64,000 nucleotides of DNA from Corynebacterium timonense (GTDB lineage Bacteria; Actinomycetota; Actinomycetes; Mycobacteriales; Mycobacteriaceae): assembly GCF_900105305.1 (NCBI RefSeq), contig NZ_LT629765.1:992001-1056000 (forward strand), in the 5' to 3' direction. This document shows positions 17,437 to 31,191 of the stretch, in pieces. Position numbers and translations under genes: made by a program. Numbering within the stretch: position 1 is the first letter of the stretch; each line of letters opens with the position of its first letter. The notes beneath the pieces were generated by a model. The model worked only from the letters and a program-made list of their open reading frames with translations, was not told where the DNA came from and did no database searches.

Positions 17437-18681
17437 CTAGCCCTGGGTCCATCCCTCGAACCACCCCTGCACTCGCTCCACGAGCGCATCCCAGGTGTCC
17501 ACGAGGTTCTCCGCGAAGGCGCCGTCCCCGCCGAGCCCGACGACGAGGATGATGGTGGCCACGGCGACCAGAAGGCCCAGCACCGCCCACGCCCACGCGA
17601 GCCCGCCGCCCGATTGCACCGCGTACAGGTCGTCGATGACGGTCGAGTCAACGATGCGGTTGCCCGCTTTCAGCCGCGTCAACATCGCCGCGGGGCTTGC
17701 GTGCGGGGCGCCCGCAAAAATCGCGTCGAGGTCCGCCGCGTCGCTGACCGTGACGATCATCTCCGCGTCATGGAAACGCGCCAAGAGGATCGCGAGGTCG
17801 AGGGCCGAATCCGTGGCGGCCGGGAACGTCATCGCCCCCACCCCGAGGTCCTGGATGCGCTCCAAGCCAGCGGCGTGGCCGTCGGGGTCGGCAGGCAGCA
17901 CCACGCGCGCTTGCCCGCGCAGGTTCTCCTCCGCGATCGTGGTGGGGTCGCCGACGATAAAGTCCGGCTCGTAACCCGCCTCGCTAATCACGTTGGCGCC
18001 TGCTCCCGCGCCGATGAGAACCGGCTCGTACTCGCGAATGAAGTTGCGCAGACGACCCAGCTTCTCCTTCGCGTCGGCCGCGTCCGCAACGATCAGGACT
18101 TTGCGCCCGCTCATGGTCTCGCCCATCTCGGGGACCCCGACCCCGTCGATAAGCAACGGCGATTCCGAGTGAATGAACTCGATCGTGTTGCCGAAGTAGG
18201 CCTCCATGTGGTCGAGAAGGTTGCGCTGAGCTGTGGCGAAGGTCTCGTCGGCGCCCCCGCGCGTGATCGCGTTGGCCTCGCCAGCGGGCCTTTTGCCCAC
18301 GTGAATCAGGCCAGACTCCTGCACGGATGCCTTCTTACCGTCGCGCAGCAGCTCGCGCAGCTGGTCGCCGCGGGCCTCGTAGAGCGCGATCCCGGCGTCG
18401 AGAAGCAGGTGCGGGCCGTAGTTCGGCATCGCGCCGGTAGAAAAGGTCGACAGGTTAAGCACGGCGGCGGGGGCGGCCGCGATAAGCTGCTCCGCTTCAC
18501 GACGGCTCATGTCGCGCGAATCCACCACGGCAATCTCCCCCGCCCGCAGCTTACGCAGCCCCTTGCCCCGCGAGGTGCAGTCGCGCAGCGTCCCCTGCAC
18601 CTCGACAGGAGAAGCGTCGGCCGAAACGGTGGACCCTGCCGGGTCAGCGGATGCACGCGAAAAGACACTCATGCCATGCAT
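17437..18681 (-). CDS. steA: Cytokinetic-ring protein SteA
   Basis: SteA (414 residues) has a large cytosolic part related to thiamine pyrophosphokinase folds (DFIVGDPTT, PADPDGHAAGLERIQ) and one C-terminal membrane helix near residue 375-395, followed by a short tail. This corresponds to the SteA family placed at the division septum in corynebacteria. It lies between recN and steB. Two ATGs (18681 and 18672) are possible; neither has a good ribosome site. An active TPK function is not implied. Confidence 0.87.
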   Translation of the reverse strand: MHGMSVFSRASADPAGSTVSADASPVEVQGTLRDCTSRGKGLRKLRAGEIAVVDSRDMSRREAEQLIAAAPAAVLNLSTFSTGAMPNYGPHLLLDAGIALYEARGDQLRELLRDGKKASVQESGLIHVGKRPAGEANAITRGGADETFATAQRNLLDHMEAYFGNTIEFIHSESPLLIDGVGVPEMGETMSGRKVLIVADAADAKEKLGRLRNFIREYEPVLIGAGAGANVISEAGYEPDFIVGDPTTIAEENLRGQARVVLPADPDGHAAGLERIQDLGVGAMTFPAATDSALDLAILLARFHDAEMIVTVSDAADLDAIFAGAPHASPAAMLTRLKAGNRIVDSTVIDDLYAVQSGGGLAWAWAVLGLLVAVATIILVVGLGGDGAFAENLVDTWDALVERVQGWFEGWTQG

Positions 18682-18721
18682 TGTGCAGGCTGGAGGGCCT
18701 CTGCTGGTGGAGGCGCGCTGT

Positions 18722-20449
18722 CTAGGAGCGCAGGGATTTCACTTCCTCCCGCGCCCGTGAGAATAGCTCGCCCGCATGGGCGCGGCCCGTCGCGGAGTCT
18801 TCCATCCCCGCCATCATGCGCGCCAGCTCCTCCACGCGCTCCTCGTCCGCCAGCTCGACCACTCCGGAGGTCACCGTCGTCTCCCCCACGTTCTTGGCCA
18901 CGTGCAGGTGGGTGTCCGCGTAGGCCGCGACCTGGGGCAAGTGGGTGACCACGATGACCTGGTTGTGCGTGGCCAGGCGCGCGAGGCGGCGGCCGATTTC
19001 CACCGCGGCGCGCCCTCCCACCCCGGCGTCAACCTCGTCGAAGACGAGCGTCCCCCCGCTTGAGCCTGCGCTCAGGATCACCTCGAGCGCCAGCATGACT
19101 CGCGAAAGCTCGCCGCCGGAGGCACTGGTGGCCAGGGGCCGCGGCTCCACCGCGTCGTTGGGTGCAAGGCGTAGCTCCACGGCGTCGGCGCCGTCGCGGG
19201 TGTAGGCCGTAGGTGTGACCGCCACCGTCAGCCGCGCCTTCGGCATGGCCAAGCCGTGCAACTCCGCCGTCACGGCCTCGCCGAGGGCGTTTGCGGCGCG
19301 GGCGCGCACGGCGCTGAGCGCGGCGGCGCGGCCCGCCAGCGACTTCTCCAGCTCCTCCACGCGCCGTTTCAGCTCACCGAGCGCTTCCGCTGAGGTGTCG
19401 ATCTTGCTCAGGCGTTTCGCCGCCTTCGCCCGCCATGCCAGCACGCCGGCAATGTCGGGGGCGTATTTGCGGGTCAAGGCCTTGAGGGCCTGCTGGCGCT
19501 GCAACTGTTTGTCCAGTTCCTCCGGGTCGCTGGGCAGCCCGGCCGCGTAGGTACCTAGCTCCCCGGAGATGTCCGACAGGGCACCCGCCACCTCGCCAAG
19601 CCGCTGCCCCAGGTCGTTGAGGGCCGGGTCGCTTGCCGACGCCAAAGCCGACTCGGCGCGCCCGACGAGGGTAGACGCTGCCTCATCCTCGCCCCCGAAG
19701 GCCCCGACGGCGTCGGGCCCGTCGATGGCCACCAGCGCGGTCTCCGCGGCATCGCGTAGGGCATCCACGTCCTGCAGGCGGTTAATGCTGGCAACCAGCT
19801 CGGTGTCTTCTCCCTCGTGCGGATCAACCTCGTCGATTTCGCCGATGGCGAACTGGAGGCGGTCAACCTCTTGCGCGAGCTCGCGGCGCTTCTCGGTGCG
19901 TTCCTTCAGGTCCCGGGACGCCTCGCGCCACTGCACCCACACCTCGCGGTAGGCGTCCACCGCCTGTGCCGCCTCCGGCTCATAGCGATCGAGAGCGGCG
20001 AGCTGCTGGTCCGGGGACAGCAGCCGCAGCTGGTCGTTCTGCCCGTGGATGGTGATCAGATGGCCCGCCAGCTCGCCGAGCGTCGCCGCCGGGACGGCCC
20101 GACCACCCAGGTGAGCTCGCGAGCGGCCCGTCGCGCGCACCGAGCGCGAGACCACGTATTCGCCGTTCTCGTCAGCTTCCGCCCCCGCCCCCGCGGCGAG
20201 TTCCTCGACGGCGACACGTTCCTGCTCCGGCAGGTCTGCGACGGAGAACGCCCCCTCCACGACGGCCTTGTCGGCTCCCGTGCGCACTCGCGAGGCGTCG
20301 GCACGCCCCCCGGACAGCAGGCGGAGGCCGGTGACGACCATCGTCTTTCCCGCTCCGGTTTCGCCGGTGAGCACTGTCAGCCCTGGGCTAAGCTCCGCCG
20401 TAGCGCGGGGGATGACGCCGAGGTTGTCGATCGTGATTTCCGTAAGCAT
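18722..20449 (-). CDS. recN: DNA repair protein RecN
   Basis: RecN is an SMC-like ATPase that acts early at double-strand breaks. Walker A GETGAGKTMV occurs near residue 32, long coiled-coil arms occupy the middle, and the ABC signature SGGELSRVMLALE plus Walker [15 protein letters not shown] are near residues 455-500. Length is 575. The frame opens 93 bases further upstream, over the NAD kinase gene, but ATG 20449 directly before TEITIDNLGVI fits the family and overlaps the kinase stop (TAATG). Confidence 0.95.
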   Translation of the reverse strand: MLTEITIDNLGVIPRATAELSPGLTVLTGETGAGKTMVVTGLRLLSGGRADASRVRTGADKAVVEGAFSVADLPEQERVAVEELAAGAGAEADENGEYVVSRSVRATGRSRAHLGGRAVPAATLGELAGHLITIHGQNDQLRLLSPDQQLAALDRYEPEAAQAVDAYREVWVQWREASRDLKERTEKRRELAQEVDRLQFAIGEIDEVDPHEGEDTELVASINRLQDVDALRDAAETALVAIDGPDAVGAFGGEDEAASTLVGRAESALASASDPALNDLGQRLGEVAGALSDISGELGTYAAGLPSDPEELDKQLQRQQALKALTRKYAPDIAGVLAWRAKAAKRLSKIDTSAEALGELKRRVEELEKSLAGRAAALSAVRARAANALGEAVTAELHGLAMPKARLTVAVTPTAYTRDGADAVELRLAPNDAVEPRPLATSASGGELSRVMLALEVILSAGSSGGTLVFDEVDAGVGGRAAVEIGRRLARLATHNQVIVVTHLPQVAAYADTHLHVAKNVGETTVTSGVVELADEERVEELARMMAGMEDSATGRAHAGELFSRAREEVKSLRS

Positions 20450-21369
20450 TACTTCGCCGCCGGCCCCCTCCACCCGGAAACGGGGAGCTTGAACTTGTGC
20501 ACGAGGCGGTCGGTGAAGGGGTGCTCGTCCAGGCGTACCCACCGCACGGGGCGGCGCCCGCGCACGATCTCGACGCGCGAGCCGGGCGGCATGGCCAATG
20601 AGCGAAAGCCATCGAGCACCACGTTCGCCTCGCCGGTGTTCGATTCTGACTCGATCGCCACAGTCGAGCGAGGCGAGACGACCAGCGGCTTGGTAAAAAG
20701 CGCGTGCGCGTTATTAGCGACGACCAGAAGCGCCTCCACCTCCGGCCACATCACCGGGCCGCCCGCAGCGAAGGCGTAGGCGGTCGAACCGGTCGGGGTG
20801 GACACGAGCACCCCGTCGCAGCCGAAGGAGGACACGGGGCGGAAGTCGACCTCCAGGGTGGCGTCCATGACCTTCGTGCGGTTGACGTTTTCGATGCTGG
20901 CCTCGTTGAGCGCCCAGCCCGTGCCGAGGACGTTGTCGCCGGAGTCGAGCAGGACGACGTCGATGGTCATGCGGTCTTCGATCCGGTAGGTCGTGCGAAT
21001 GACGCGACCGATGGCCTCCTCCAGGCTCTCCTGCTCCCATTCCGCCAAAAAGCCGACGTGGCCGAGGTTGATCCCGAGCACGGGAACGTCCTGGGCGTGG
21101 GCGTAGTTCGCCGCGCGCAGGAAGGTGCCGTCGCCGCCGAGGACGAGGACAAGCTCGCAGTCAGCAGCTGCCTCGGGCCCCTCGGGGACGCGCTCGAGCG
21201 AACGCAACGACGGCTCCTCTTCGACCGGCCCCATATTCGACTGGTCGAGGAGCCGGACTTGAATGCCCGCAGCCGTCAGCAGCTCCGCCGCCCGTCCAGC
21301 TGCGGCGATGTTGCCAGCGCGGTAGGTGTGCGGCACGAGCAGGATTGCCCGGTGGTTGCGAATAGTCAT
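20449..21369 (-). CDS. ppnK: NAD kinase
   Basis: The enzyme makes NADP from NAD and ATP. The LVLGGDGTFLRAA motif near residue 90 is the family signature, and the glycine-rich PTGSTAYAFAAGGPV near 190 is the second. ATG 21369 gives a 306-residue protein and overlaps the tlyA stop (TGATG); the longer frame upstream lies within tlyA. It stands between tlyA and recN, as in many actinobacteria. Confidence 0.95.
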   Translation of the reverse strand: MTIRNHRAILLVPHTYRAGNIAAAGRAAELLTAAGIQVRLLDQSNMGPVEEEPSLRSLERVPEGPEAAADCELVLVLGGDGTFLRAANYAHAQDVPVLGINLGHVGFLAEWEQESLEEAIGRVIRTTYRIEDRMTIDVVLLDSGDNVLGTGWALNEASIENVNRTKVMDATLEVDFRPVSSFGCDGVLVSTPTGSTAYAFAAGGPVMWPEVEALLVVANNAHALFTKPLVVSPRSTVAIESESNTGEANVVLDGFRSLAMPPGSRVEIVRGRRPVRWVRLDEHPFTDRLVHKFKLPVSGWRGPAAK

Positions 21370-22196
21370 CAGTTCGTGGGTCCTTCCTCGACGGCCCGAG
21401 AGACAAGGGCGCGCAGCGTGTCCTCGTCGAGCGAACGCGCGCCCGCATCCTTGACGAGCCACAGGAAGTATTCTACGTTGCCGCTCGGACCGGGCAGCGG
21501 CGACGCCACCACATCCTTCAGGCTCAGCCCCAGCCCCTGGGCGAACCGCGCGACATCGGCCGTGACCTCAGCACGAAGCTGCGCCGAACGCACCACCCCT
21601 CCGCTTCCAAGCCGGTCCTTGCCCACCTCGAACTGGGGCTTCACCATCGGCAACAGGTCCGCGCCCTCGGCCATGCACTCGGCGATCGCGGGGAGGACCA
21701 GGCGCAGCGAGATAAACGACAAATCCCCCACCATGAGCTCCGCCGGCCCGCCCATCATCTCCGGCGTCAGCGTCCGGATGTTCGTCCGGTCGAGGACCGT
21801 CACCCGCGAATCATTCTGCAGCCGCCACACCAGCTGCCCGTACCCCACGTCGACAGCCACGACCTCACGCGCTCCCCGCGTGAGCAGGACGTCCGTAAAC
21901 CCGCCCGTCGAGGCTCCCGCGTCGAGGCACCTCCGCTTAGCGACGTCCAACCCCCGCCCCTCAAACACCTCTAACGCCCCCAGCAACTTGTGCGCCCCTC
22001 GCGACGCCCACTCGTCCGCCTCGTCGACGTTGACACGGATCGATACGTCGGGCTCCACGACTGTCGCCGGTTTCGAGGCCACGAACCCGGCCACCTCCAC
22101 GCGGCCGTCTTTGATCCACTCGCGGGCCTGCTCGCGCGAGCGGGCGATCTTGCGGCGCACCAACTCGGCGTCGAGACGACGACGTCCTGGGGGCAT
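21369..22196 (-). CDS. tlyA: TlyA-family rRNA 2'-O-methyltransferase
   Basis: TlyA methylates ribose of 16S C1409 and 23S C1920 (mycobacterial work), which conditions capreomycin sensitivity. An N-terminal S4 domain (RRRLDAELVRRKIA, SREQAREWI) is followed by an FtsJ-type methyltransferase domain with LDAGASTGGFTDVLL as the SAM motif and GDLSFISL. AGGAAGG sits 8 nt before ATG 22196; the reading frame opens earlier but without support. The protein is 275 residues long. Confidence 0.93.
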   Translation of the reverse strand: MPPGRRRLDAELVRRKIARSREQAREWIKDGRVEVAGFVASKPATVVEPDVSIRVNVDEADEWASRGAHKLLGALEVFEGRGLDVAKRRCLDAGASTGGFTDVLLTRGAREVVAVDVGYGQLVWRLQNDSRVTVLDRTNIRTLTPEMMGGPAELMVGDLSFISLRLVLPAIAECMAEGADLLPMVKPQFEVGKDRLGSGGVVRSAQLRAEVTADVARFAQGLGLSLKDVVASPLPGPSGNVEYFLWLVKDAGARSLDEDTLRALVSRAVEEGPTN

Positions 22197-22224
22197 CGGG
22201 GTATCCTTCCTGGTTGGTCCTGCG

Positions 22225-22392
22225 TCAGCGCGTCTGAAGGGCGTCGTTGAGCAACGCGTGGGCGCGACGTAAGTGCTCGGCTTCCTCGCGCAGGGTGGTG
22301 GCGGGTTCCGCGAGTATCTCATCGACCGCGCGGGAGAGCTCCGCGCCGTCGACGCGGGGCCGCCTCGGATCGCGCGGGACGGGCGCGTTCAT
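22225..22392 (-). CDS. Small conserved corynebacterial protein, function unknown
   Basis: A 55-residue acidic helical protein (RVDGAELSRAVDEIL, LREEAEHLRRAHALL) lies between the HAD hydrolase and tlyA genes. Start ATG 22392 is 7 nt after the HAD stop; an in-frame ATG at 22434 would add a proline-rich 14-residue leader overlapping the HAD gene. No catalytic motif is visible. Its position inside a tightly packed operon and its in-frame helical pattern argue that it is real. Confidence 0.7.
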   Translation of the reverse strand: MNAPVPRDPRRPRVDGAELSRAVDEILAEPATTLREEAEHLRRAHALLNDALQTR

Positions 22393-22399
22393 CGGCGGC

Positions 22400-23383
22400 T
22401 CACCACCATTCGGCGCAGGCTCGTTCGGCGGCATCTGAGTTCGGGCGGACCAACCGCGGCGGCTCCGGCATGTGCCACGCGACCTCGAGCGCGGTACGCA
22501 GCGCCTGGATTGGTGTTGCGTCCTCGTCGCCGCGGCTCACGATGATGTCTCCCGCGTCCACGCGGGCAGTAAACCCGCCCTGCGGGCCTGGAGCCAGAAC
22601 GCTCGGCTCCTCGCGCAAAGCCGCGAGGTTTTCCCCAATGAAGGTGGGGCGCTGCACCTTCGGCGCCGACAACAGCGCCAACGGCCCCGAGACACCCGTC
22701 AGGACATGCAGCACGGGTATCCCCGCGCCCACCGCGCCGGCGATGTCCGTGTCAAGCCTGTCGCCCACGGCAAGCGGGCGCGTAGCCTCCACCTGGGCCG
22801 CGGCCTGGATAAACATCGCCGGCTCCGGCTTTCCGGCGGCCCTCGGACGCACCCCGGTAGCCGAGGTCACGGCGGCCACCATCGACCCGTTGCCGACGAG
22901 GAGCCCCCGCTCCGTGGGCAGGGTGGTATCCAGGTTCGAGGCGATGTACTCGGCACCGTCCGCGATGGCGAGTGCCGCTTCGGACAGCTCCCGCCACCCC
23001 GTGTCCGGGCTGTGGCCATGCAGCACAGCGCGGGGTCCGTCGGTCGCGCTGTCGACGACCTCGAAGCCGGCCCGCCGGGCCAAGTCCTTGAAGGACTCCG
23101 AGCCGAGGACGAGGACCTTGTCCCCTGCGCCGAGGCTCTCCTTCGCAAGCGTCACCGCAGCCTGCGCGGAAGTGAGGATGTTCTCCGGTGCAGCCGTAAT
23201 CCCAATGTTCTCCAGCATCTCGGCAACCGCGGTGGCGGGGCGCAACGCGTTGTTGGTGATGTAGAGCGCCGGAACGGTGACGTCGGCAAGCGTCTCCGCC
23301 GCCTGCGGCAGCGCGTGACCGCCCTCCCAGATGGTTCCGTCGAGGTCGAGCAGCAATGCGTCGACGGAATCGAGCAATGCCAT
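22400..23383 (-). CDS. HAD-superfamily subclass IIA phosphatase (NagD-like)
   Basis: The 327-residue enzyme has HAD motif I DLDGTIWEG (nucleophile Asp and acid/base Asp), ITNNALRP as motif II, an inserted IIA cap and VGDRLDTDIAGAV as motif IV. It is probably a cytosolic phosphatase for small phosphorylated metabolites; the substrate is unknown. GGAGG lies about 12 nt before ATG 23383, and the TPR-gene stop is just upstream, so translation is coupled. The C-terminal 30 residues continue into the next small gene. Confidence 0.9.
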   Translation of the reverse strand: MALLDSVDALLLDLDGTIWEGGHALPQAAETLADVTVPALYITNNALRPATAVAEMLENIGITAAPENILTSAQAAVTLAKESLGAGDKVLVLGSESFKDLARRAGFEVVDSATDGPRAVLHGHSPDTGWRELSEAALAIADGAEYIASNLDTTLPTERGLLVGNGSMVAAVTSATGVRPRAAGKPEPAMFIQAAAQVEATRPLAVGDRLDTDIAGAVGAGIPVLHVLTGVSGPLALLSAPKVQRPTFIGENLAALREEPSVLAPGPQGGFTARVDAGDIIVSRGDEDATPIQALRTALEVAWHMPEPPRLVRPNSDAAERACAEWW

Positions 23384-23386
23384 GGG

Positions 23387-24247
23387 CTAATGAACCTCCT
23401 TCGCACGCTCCGCCGCGTCCGTCATGCCGTCGGTATCGATGGCCGCGGCGTGCTCGAACCATTGCTTCGCCTCCTCGCCACGCCCGAGCGCCAGAAGCGC
23501 GTCGGCATAGGCGTAAGACAAACGCGCCTGTTCCGCTCCCTTCGAATCAAAGGAGGGGTGGAGACGCTCCAGGGTCGCCAGAGCCGCCTCGTGTTGCCCC
23601 AGGTCGTGCCGAGCGCCGGCCAAAACAATGGCGAGCTCAATACGGCCGACCTCGTCGAGCTCGCGCACTTCGGGGCCACGGCCGATTTCGAGTGCTTTCT
23701 GCGGGCGGCCCAGCCCCCGCTCAGCGTCCGCCATGACGGCAACAAGCCCAGGACCGCCCGAAATACGCCGCGCTGCACGCAGCTCAGACAGTGCCTCGCG
23801 CCACTCCCCCGCGTGGTACGCAACGATTCCGTTTGTCTCGCGGACAACACCGACACGGCCCGCGCGATTCTTCGCGGCACGGGCGTGGCGCAGCGCAAGC
23901 TGCGGGTCGTCCTCCAATAGCGCGCTCGCCATAATCATGTGCTTTGCTACCCGCTCCGCATTATCCTTCGACAACACACGGAGGTCCTGGAGCACCGACG
24001 GGTCGAGGTCGGAGACGTCAATATCCGTCGGCAGATCCGGCTCGGACAGTCGCTGAGCCATACGGTCCTCCCGAAAACCCTGACGCTGCGGGGTCGACCT
24101 GTTGTGCCTGATGCTGCCGTCCTCGCGACGCCGCTGGCCCTTCCCGTCAGCGCCACTGCGGTGGCCGCGTTTGCCGCCACGCTCGTTCGGGCGACGCCCG
24201 CGGCGGGAGCGGTCGTCGCTGTTGCGGGGATTCATCCCTTCGGACAT
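23387..24247 (-). CDS. TPR-containing protein of the tlyA-recN operon
   Basis: The 286-residue protein has a very basic, low-complexity N-terminal 65 residues (many Arg, Gly and Lys) followed by helical repeats that look like degenerate tetratricopeptide units (ALRHARAAKNRAG, LGQHEAALATLERL, LLALGRGEEAKQWFE). It has the architecture of conserved corynebacterial proteins at this locus with no known function; the basic tail could bind nucleic acid (inference). AAAGGG is 5 nt before ATG 24247. It appears to be the first gene of the long minus-strand operon. Confidence 0.8.
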   Translation of the reverse strand: MSEGMNPRNSDDRSRRGRRPNERGGKRGHRSGADGKGQRRREDGSIRHNRSTPQRQGFREDRMAQRLSEPDLPTDIDVSDLDPSVLQDLRVLSKDNAERVAKHMIMASALLEDDPQLALRHARAAKNRAGRVGVVRETNGIVAYHAGEWREALSELRAARRISGGPGLVAVMADAERGLGRPQKALEIGRGPEVRELDEVGRIELAIVLAGARHDLGQHEAALATLERLHPSFDSKGAEQARLSYAYADALLALGRGEEAKQWFEHAAAIDTDGMTDAAERAKEVH

Positions 24248-24274
24248 ACAGACCCTTTCTGTTGAGACTTCCCC

Positions 24275-24280
24275 AGTATA
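24275..24280 (-). promoter_or_regulatory. Candidate -10 element of the TPR-led operon
   Basis: TATACT on the minus strand lies 27 nt before the ATG and ribosome site of the TPR gene. No good -35 hexamer is seen, which is common in corynebacteria. It would drive the run down to der. Confidence 0.4.
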
Positions 24281-24342
24281 AAGGCCGCACCCGACACGGA
24301 CCGAAACCCGGGCGGCCCTCCCTTACCAGCTCCCGCTCACCG

Positions 24343-24849
<507 letters not shown>

Positions 24850-24871
<22 letters not shown>

Positions 24872-25161
24872 TCCGCCGCGAAAAAAGCTGATGCTCTTTT
24901 CAAAATCTCGTTGGCGCGCTTCGCTTCAATCAGTTCAGCCCGCAGCCTGCGGTTTTCTGCTGCACAATCCACCGATTCAGCCGGGGTTGCCGCGCCGGAT
25001 TGTTTATGAGCGCGGACCCAGCCGCGCAGAGTTTCCTTACTCATTCCGAGCTCGACAGCGATGCGGGATATCGCACCACGAGACGTAGCAGGGTCAGCTT
25101 GCGCATGCAGCACCAATTCGATGGCGCGCTGCCTCAACTCAGGCGTGTACTTCGAGGGCAT
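24850..25161 (-). CDS. IS3-family transposase OrfA
   Basis: The 103-residue protein is a typical IS3 OrfA: a helix-turn-helix (RAIELVLHAQ, ELGMSKETLRGWVR) and a leucine-zipper-like region (ENRRLRAELIEAKRANEILK). It ends SAFFAAECERPHR and overlaps OrfB in the -1 frame. A T6C run lies just before the overlap and may be the slippery site for the OrfAB fusion (inference). OrfA itself looks intact, but the partner is broken, so the element cannot move on its own. Confidence 0.85.
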
Positions 25162-25251
25162 GTGTAGGGCTCCTTTTCCACATCCCTACCCTCCATTAAA
25201 CCCGGGGCAAACCACCCCCGTGTGGGCGCTCCCCCGCAGTTGAACATGGTG

Positions 25252-25281
25252 GTGCCCCCCTTGCGTGTTGGTGGGGGGCAC
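25252..25281. terminator. Second hairpin after the rrn terminator
   Basis: GTGCCCCCC (25252-25260) pairs exactly with GGGGGGCAC (25273-25281) around a 12-nt loop. It directly follows the main rrn terminator and may act as backup or face the IS3 remnant. No T-run is present. Confidence 0.5.
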
Positions 25282-25283
25282 AC

Positions 25284-25374
25284 ACAAAAAACAAGGGGGG
25301 GGTGGCCAGCCGTTCCACCTTGTTCCCTGCCCGCTTGGGGTGGGTGTGGTGGTGGGGCTGGTCACCCCCCTTTA
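25284..25374 (-). terminator. Intrinsic terminator of the rRNA operon
   Basis: On the minus strand AAGGGGGGTG-CCAGCC (25355-25374) pairs with GGCTGG-CACCCCCC-CTT (25293-25311) and is followed by a run of T. The long loop contains smaller pairings. It lies about 30 nt after the 5S gene and is the clear end of the operon. Confidence 0.85.
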
Positions 25375-25405
25375 GGGTTTTTATTTTGTTGTTGTTGAGT
25401 TGTTG

Positions 25406-25525
25406 GGTCGGCGGTAACTTACTCTCCCACCCCCTCCCGGGGGCAGTACCATCAGCGCGGGCGGGCTTAGCTTCCGGGTTCGGAATGGGACCGGGCGTTT
25501 CCCCGCCGCCATCAACCACCGACAC
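25406..25525 (-). rRNA. rrf: 5S ribosomal RNA
   Basis: The minus strand carries the universal 5S core GGTCCCATTCCGAACCCGGA and GGTACTGCCCCCGGG. Terminal helix arms GTCGGTGG and CCGCCGAC set the ends to within a few bases, giving about 120 nt. It follows 23S by roughly 150 bp. Confidence 0.95.
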
Positions 25526-25620
25526 ACTCATCGGGACAGGCAGCACAAACTGTGTACTGTATTCGATTCTGGTACTGGCTCACACACCATGAATAAAGGG
25601 GGTGGTGTGGTGTGTCAGAT

Positions 25621-25638
25621 ACTGCATAGTGGACGCGA
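25621..25638 (-). repeat. 3' arm of the 23S processing stem
   Basis: On the minus strand this reads TCGCGTCCACTATGCAGT, complementary to the segment before 23S at 28794-28811 with one G-U or mismatch position. The two arms flank 23S and would form the stem cut during precursor processing. Confidence 0.75.
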
Positions 25639-25679
25639 ACACACGGTCTTTACGGTGCTTCTTGTTGGTTTGTTTTGTT

Positions 25680-30614
<4,935 letters not shown>

Positions 30615-31022
30615 GTTTCAGCAGAAACAGGCCGTGAAAAGCCCAAACCCAACCAAAAACAAACCAACCACCACACCACACCACACACAAACATGCAGCA
30701 CGACACAGTGAACTGGCCAATCCTCAAATTACAAAACAGCCACCCCCCACCCGACGAGGGCAAAAAAAAGGGGGGCAACCAAAAAACAGCATCCACAATC
30801 CGCGAATCAATCACGCACCACAAACACCAACAAGCAGCATCCCATCAAAGGTTCAGACACCACCCACCGGCACACACCAACCACCACCATCACAAACAAC
30901 AGCAGCAGCCAGCACACGCAGCACACAACCAACCCACAAACAAAAAATGCATTGGCACACTATCGAGTTCTCACACAACACACGCACACCCTCACAGCCC
31001 AACCAGACTGCTCAAGCGGCAA
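30615..31022 (-). other. rRNA operon leader
   Basis: The 400-nt leader between the promoter and 16S has no gene. The coding strand is rich in G and T. GTGTGAGAACTCGATAGTGTGCC (with the core at about 30958-30978) is the conserved element seen before 16S in mycobacteria and corynebacteria. A G8/C6-rich hairpin-like run occurs at 30745-30778. Confidence 0.65.
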
Positions 31023-31028
31023 GAAGTC

Positions 31029-31057
31029 AATCTACACAACCGGTAACCAGAAGTCAA
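31029..31057 (-). promoter_or_regulatory. Promoter of the rRNA operon
   Basis: On the minus strand TTGACT (31052-31057) and TAGATT (31029-31034) are separated by 17 bp. The start would fall near 31022, about 400 nt before 16S. It is the best-formed sigma-A-type promoter in the window. A second TTGACT at 31025-31030 has no good -10 partner. Confidence 0.7.
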
Positions 31058-31191
31058 ACACAACGTTAACCCCAGCAACCAACTCTGCACTTATCAACTC
31101 CCCATCACCTCGCGGCGACGAAACAACACACTAAACCCCCACCCACCAACACCACAAATCCCCAGCACAACCCAACAAACGGGGAACAGTA

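Noticed and set aside
16636..18948. 770-codon plus-strand ORF opposite steB and steA
   Set aside because: Arg/His-rich translation with no domain; both genes on the other strand have family matches and regular spacing.
20449..20542. N-terminal extension of recN over the NAD kinase gene
   Set aside because: The added residues do not belong to the RecN family; ATG 20449 directly precedes the conserved start.
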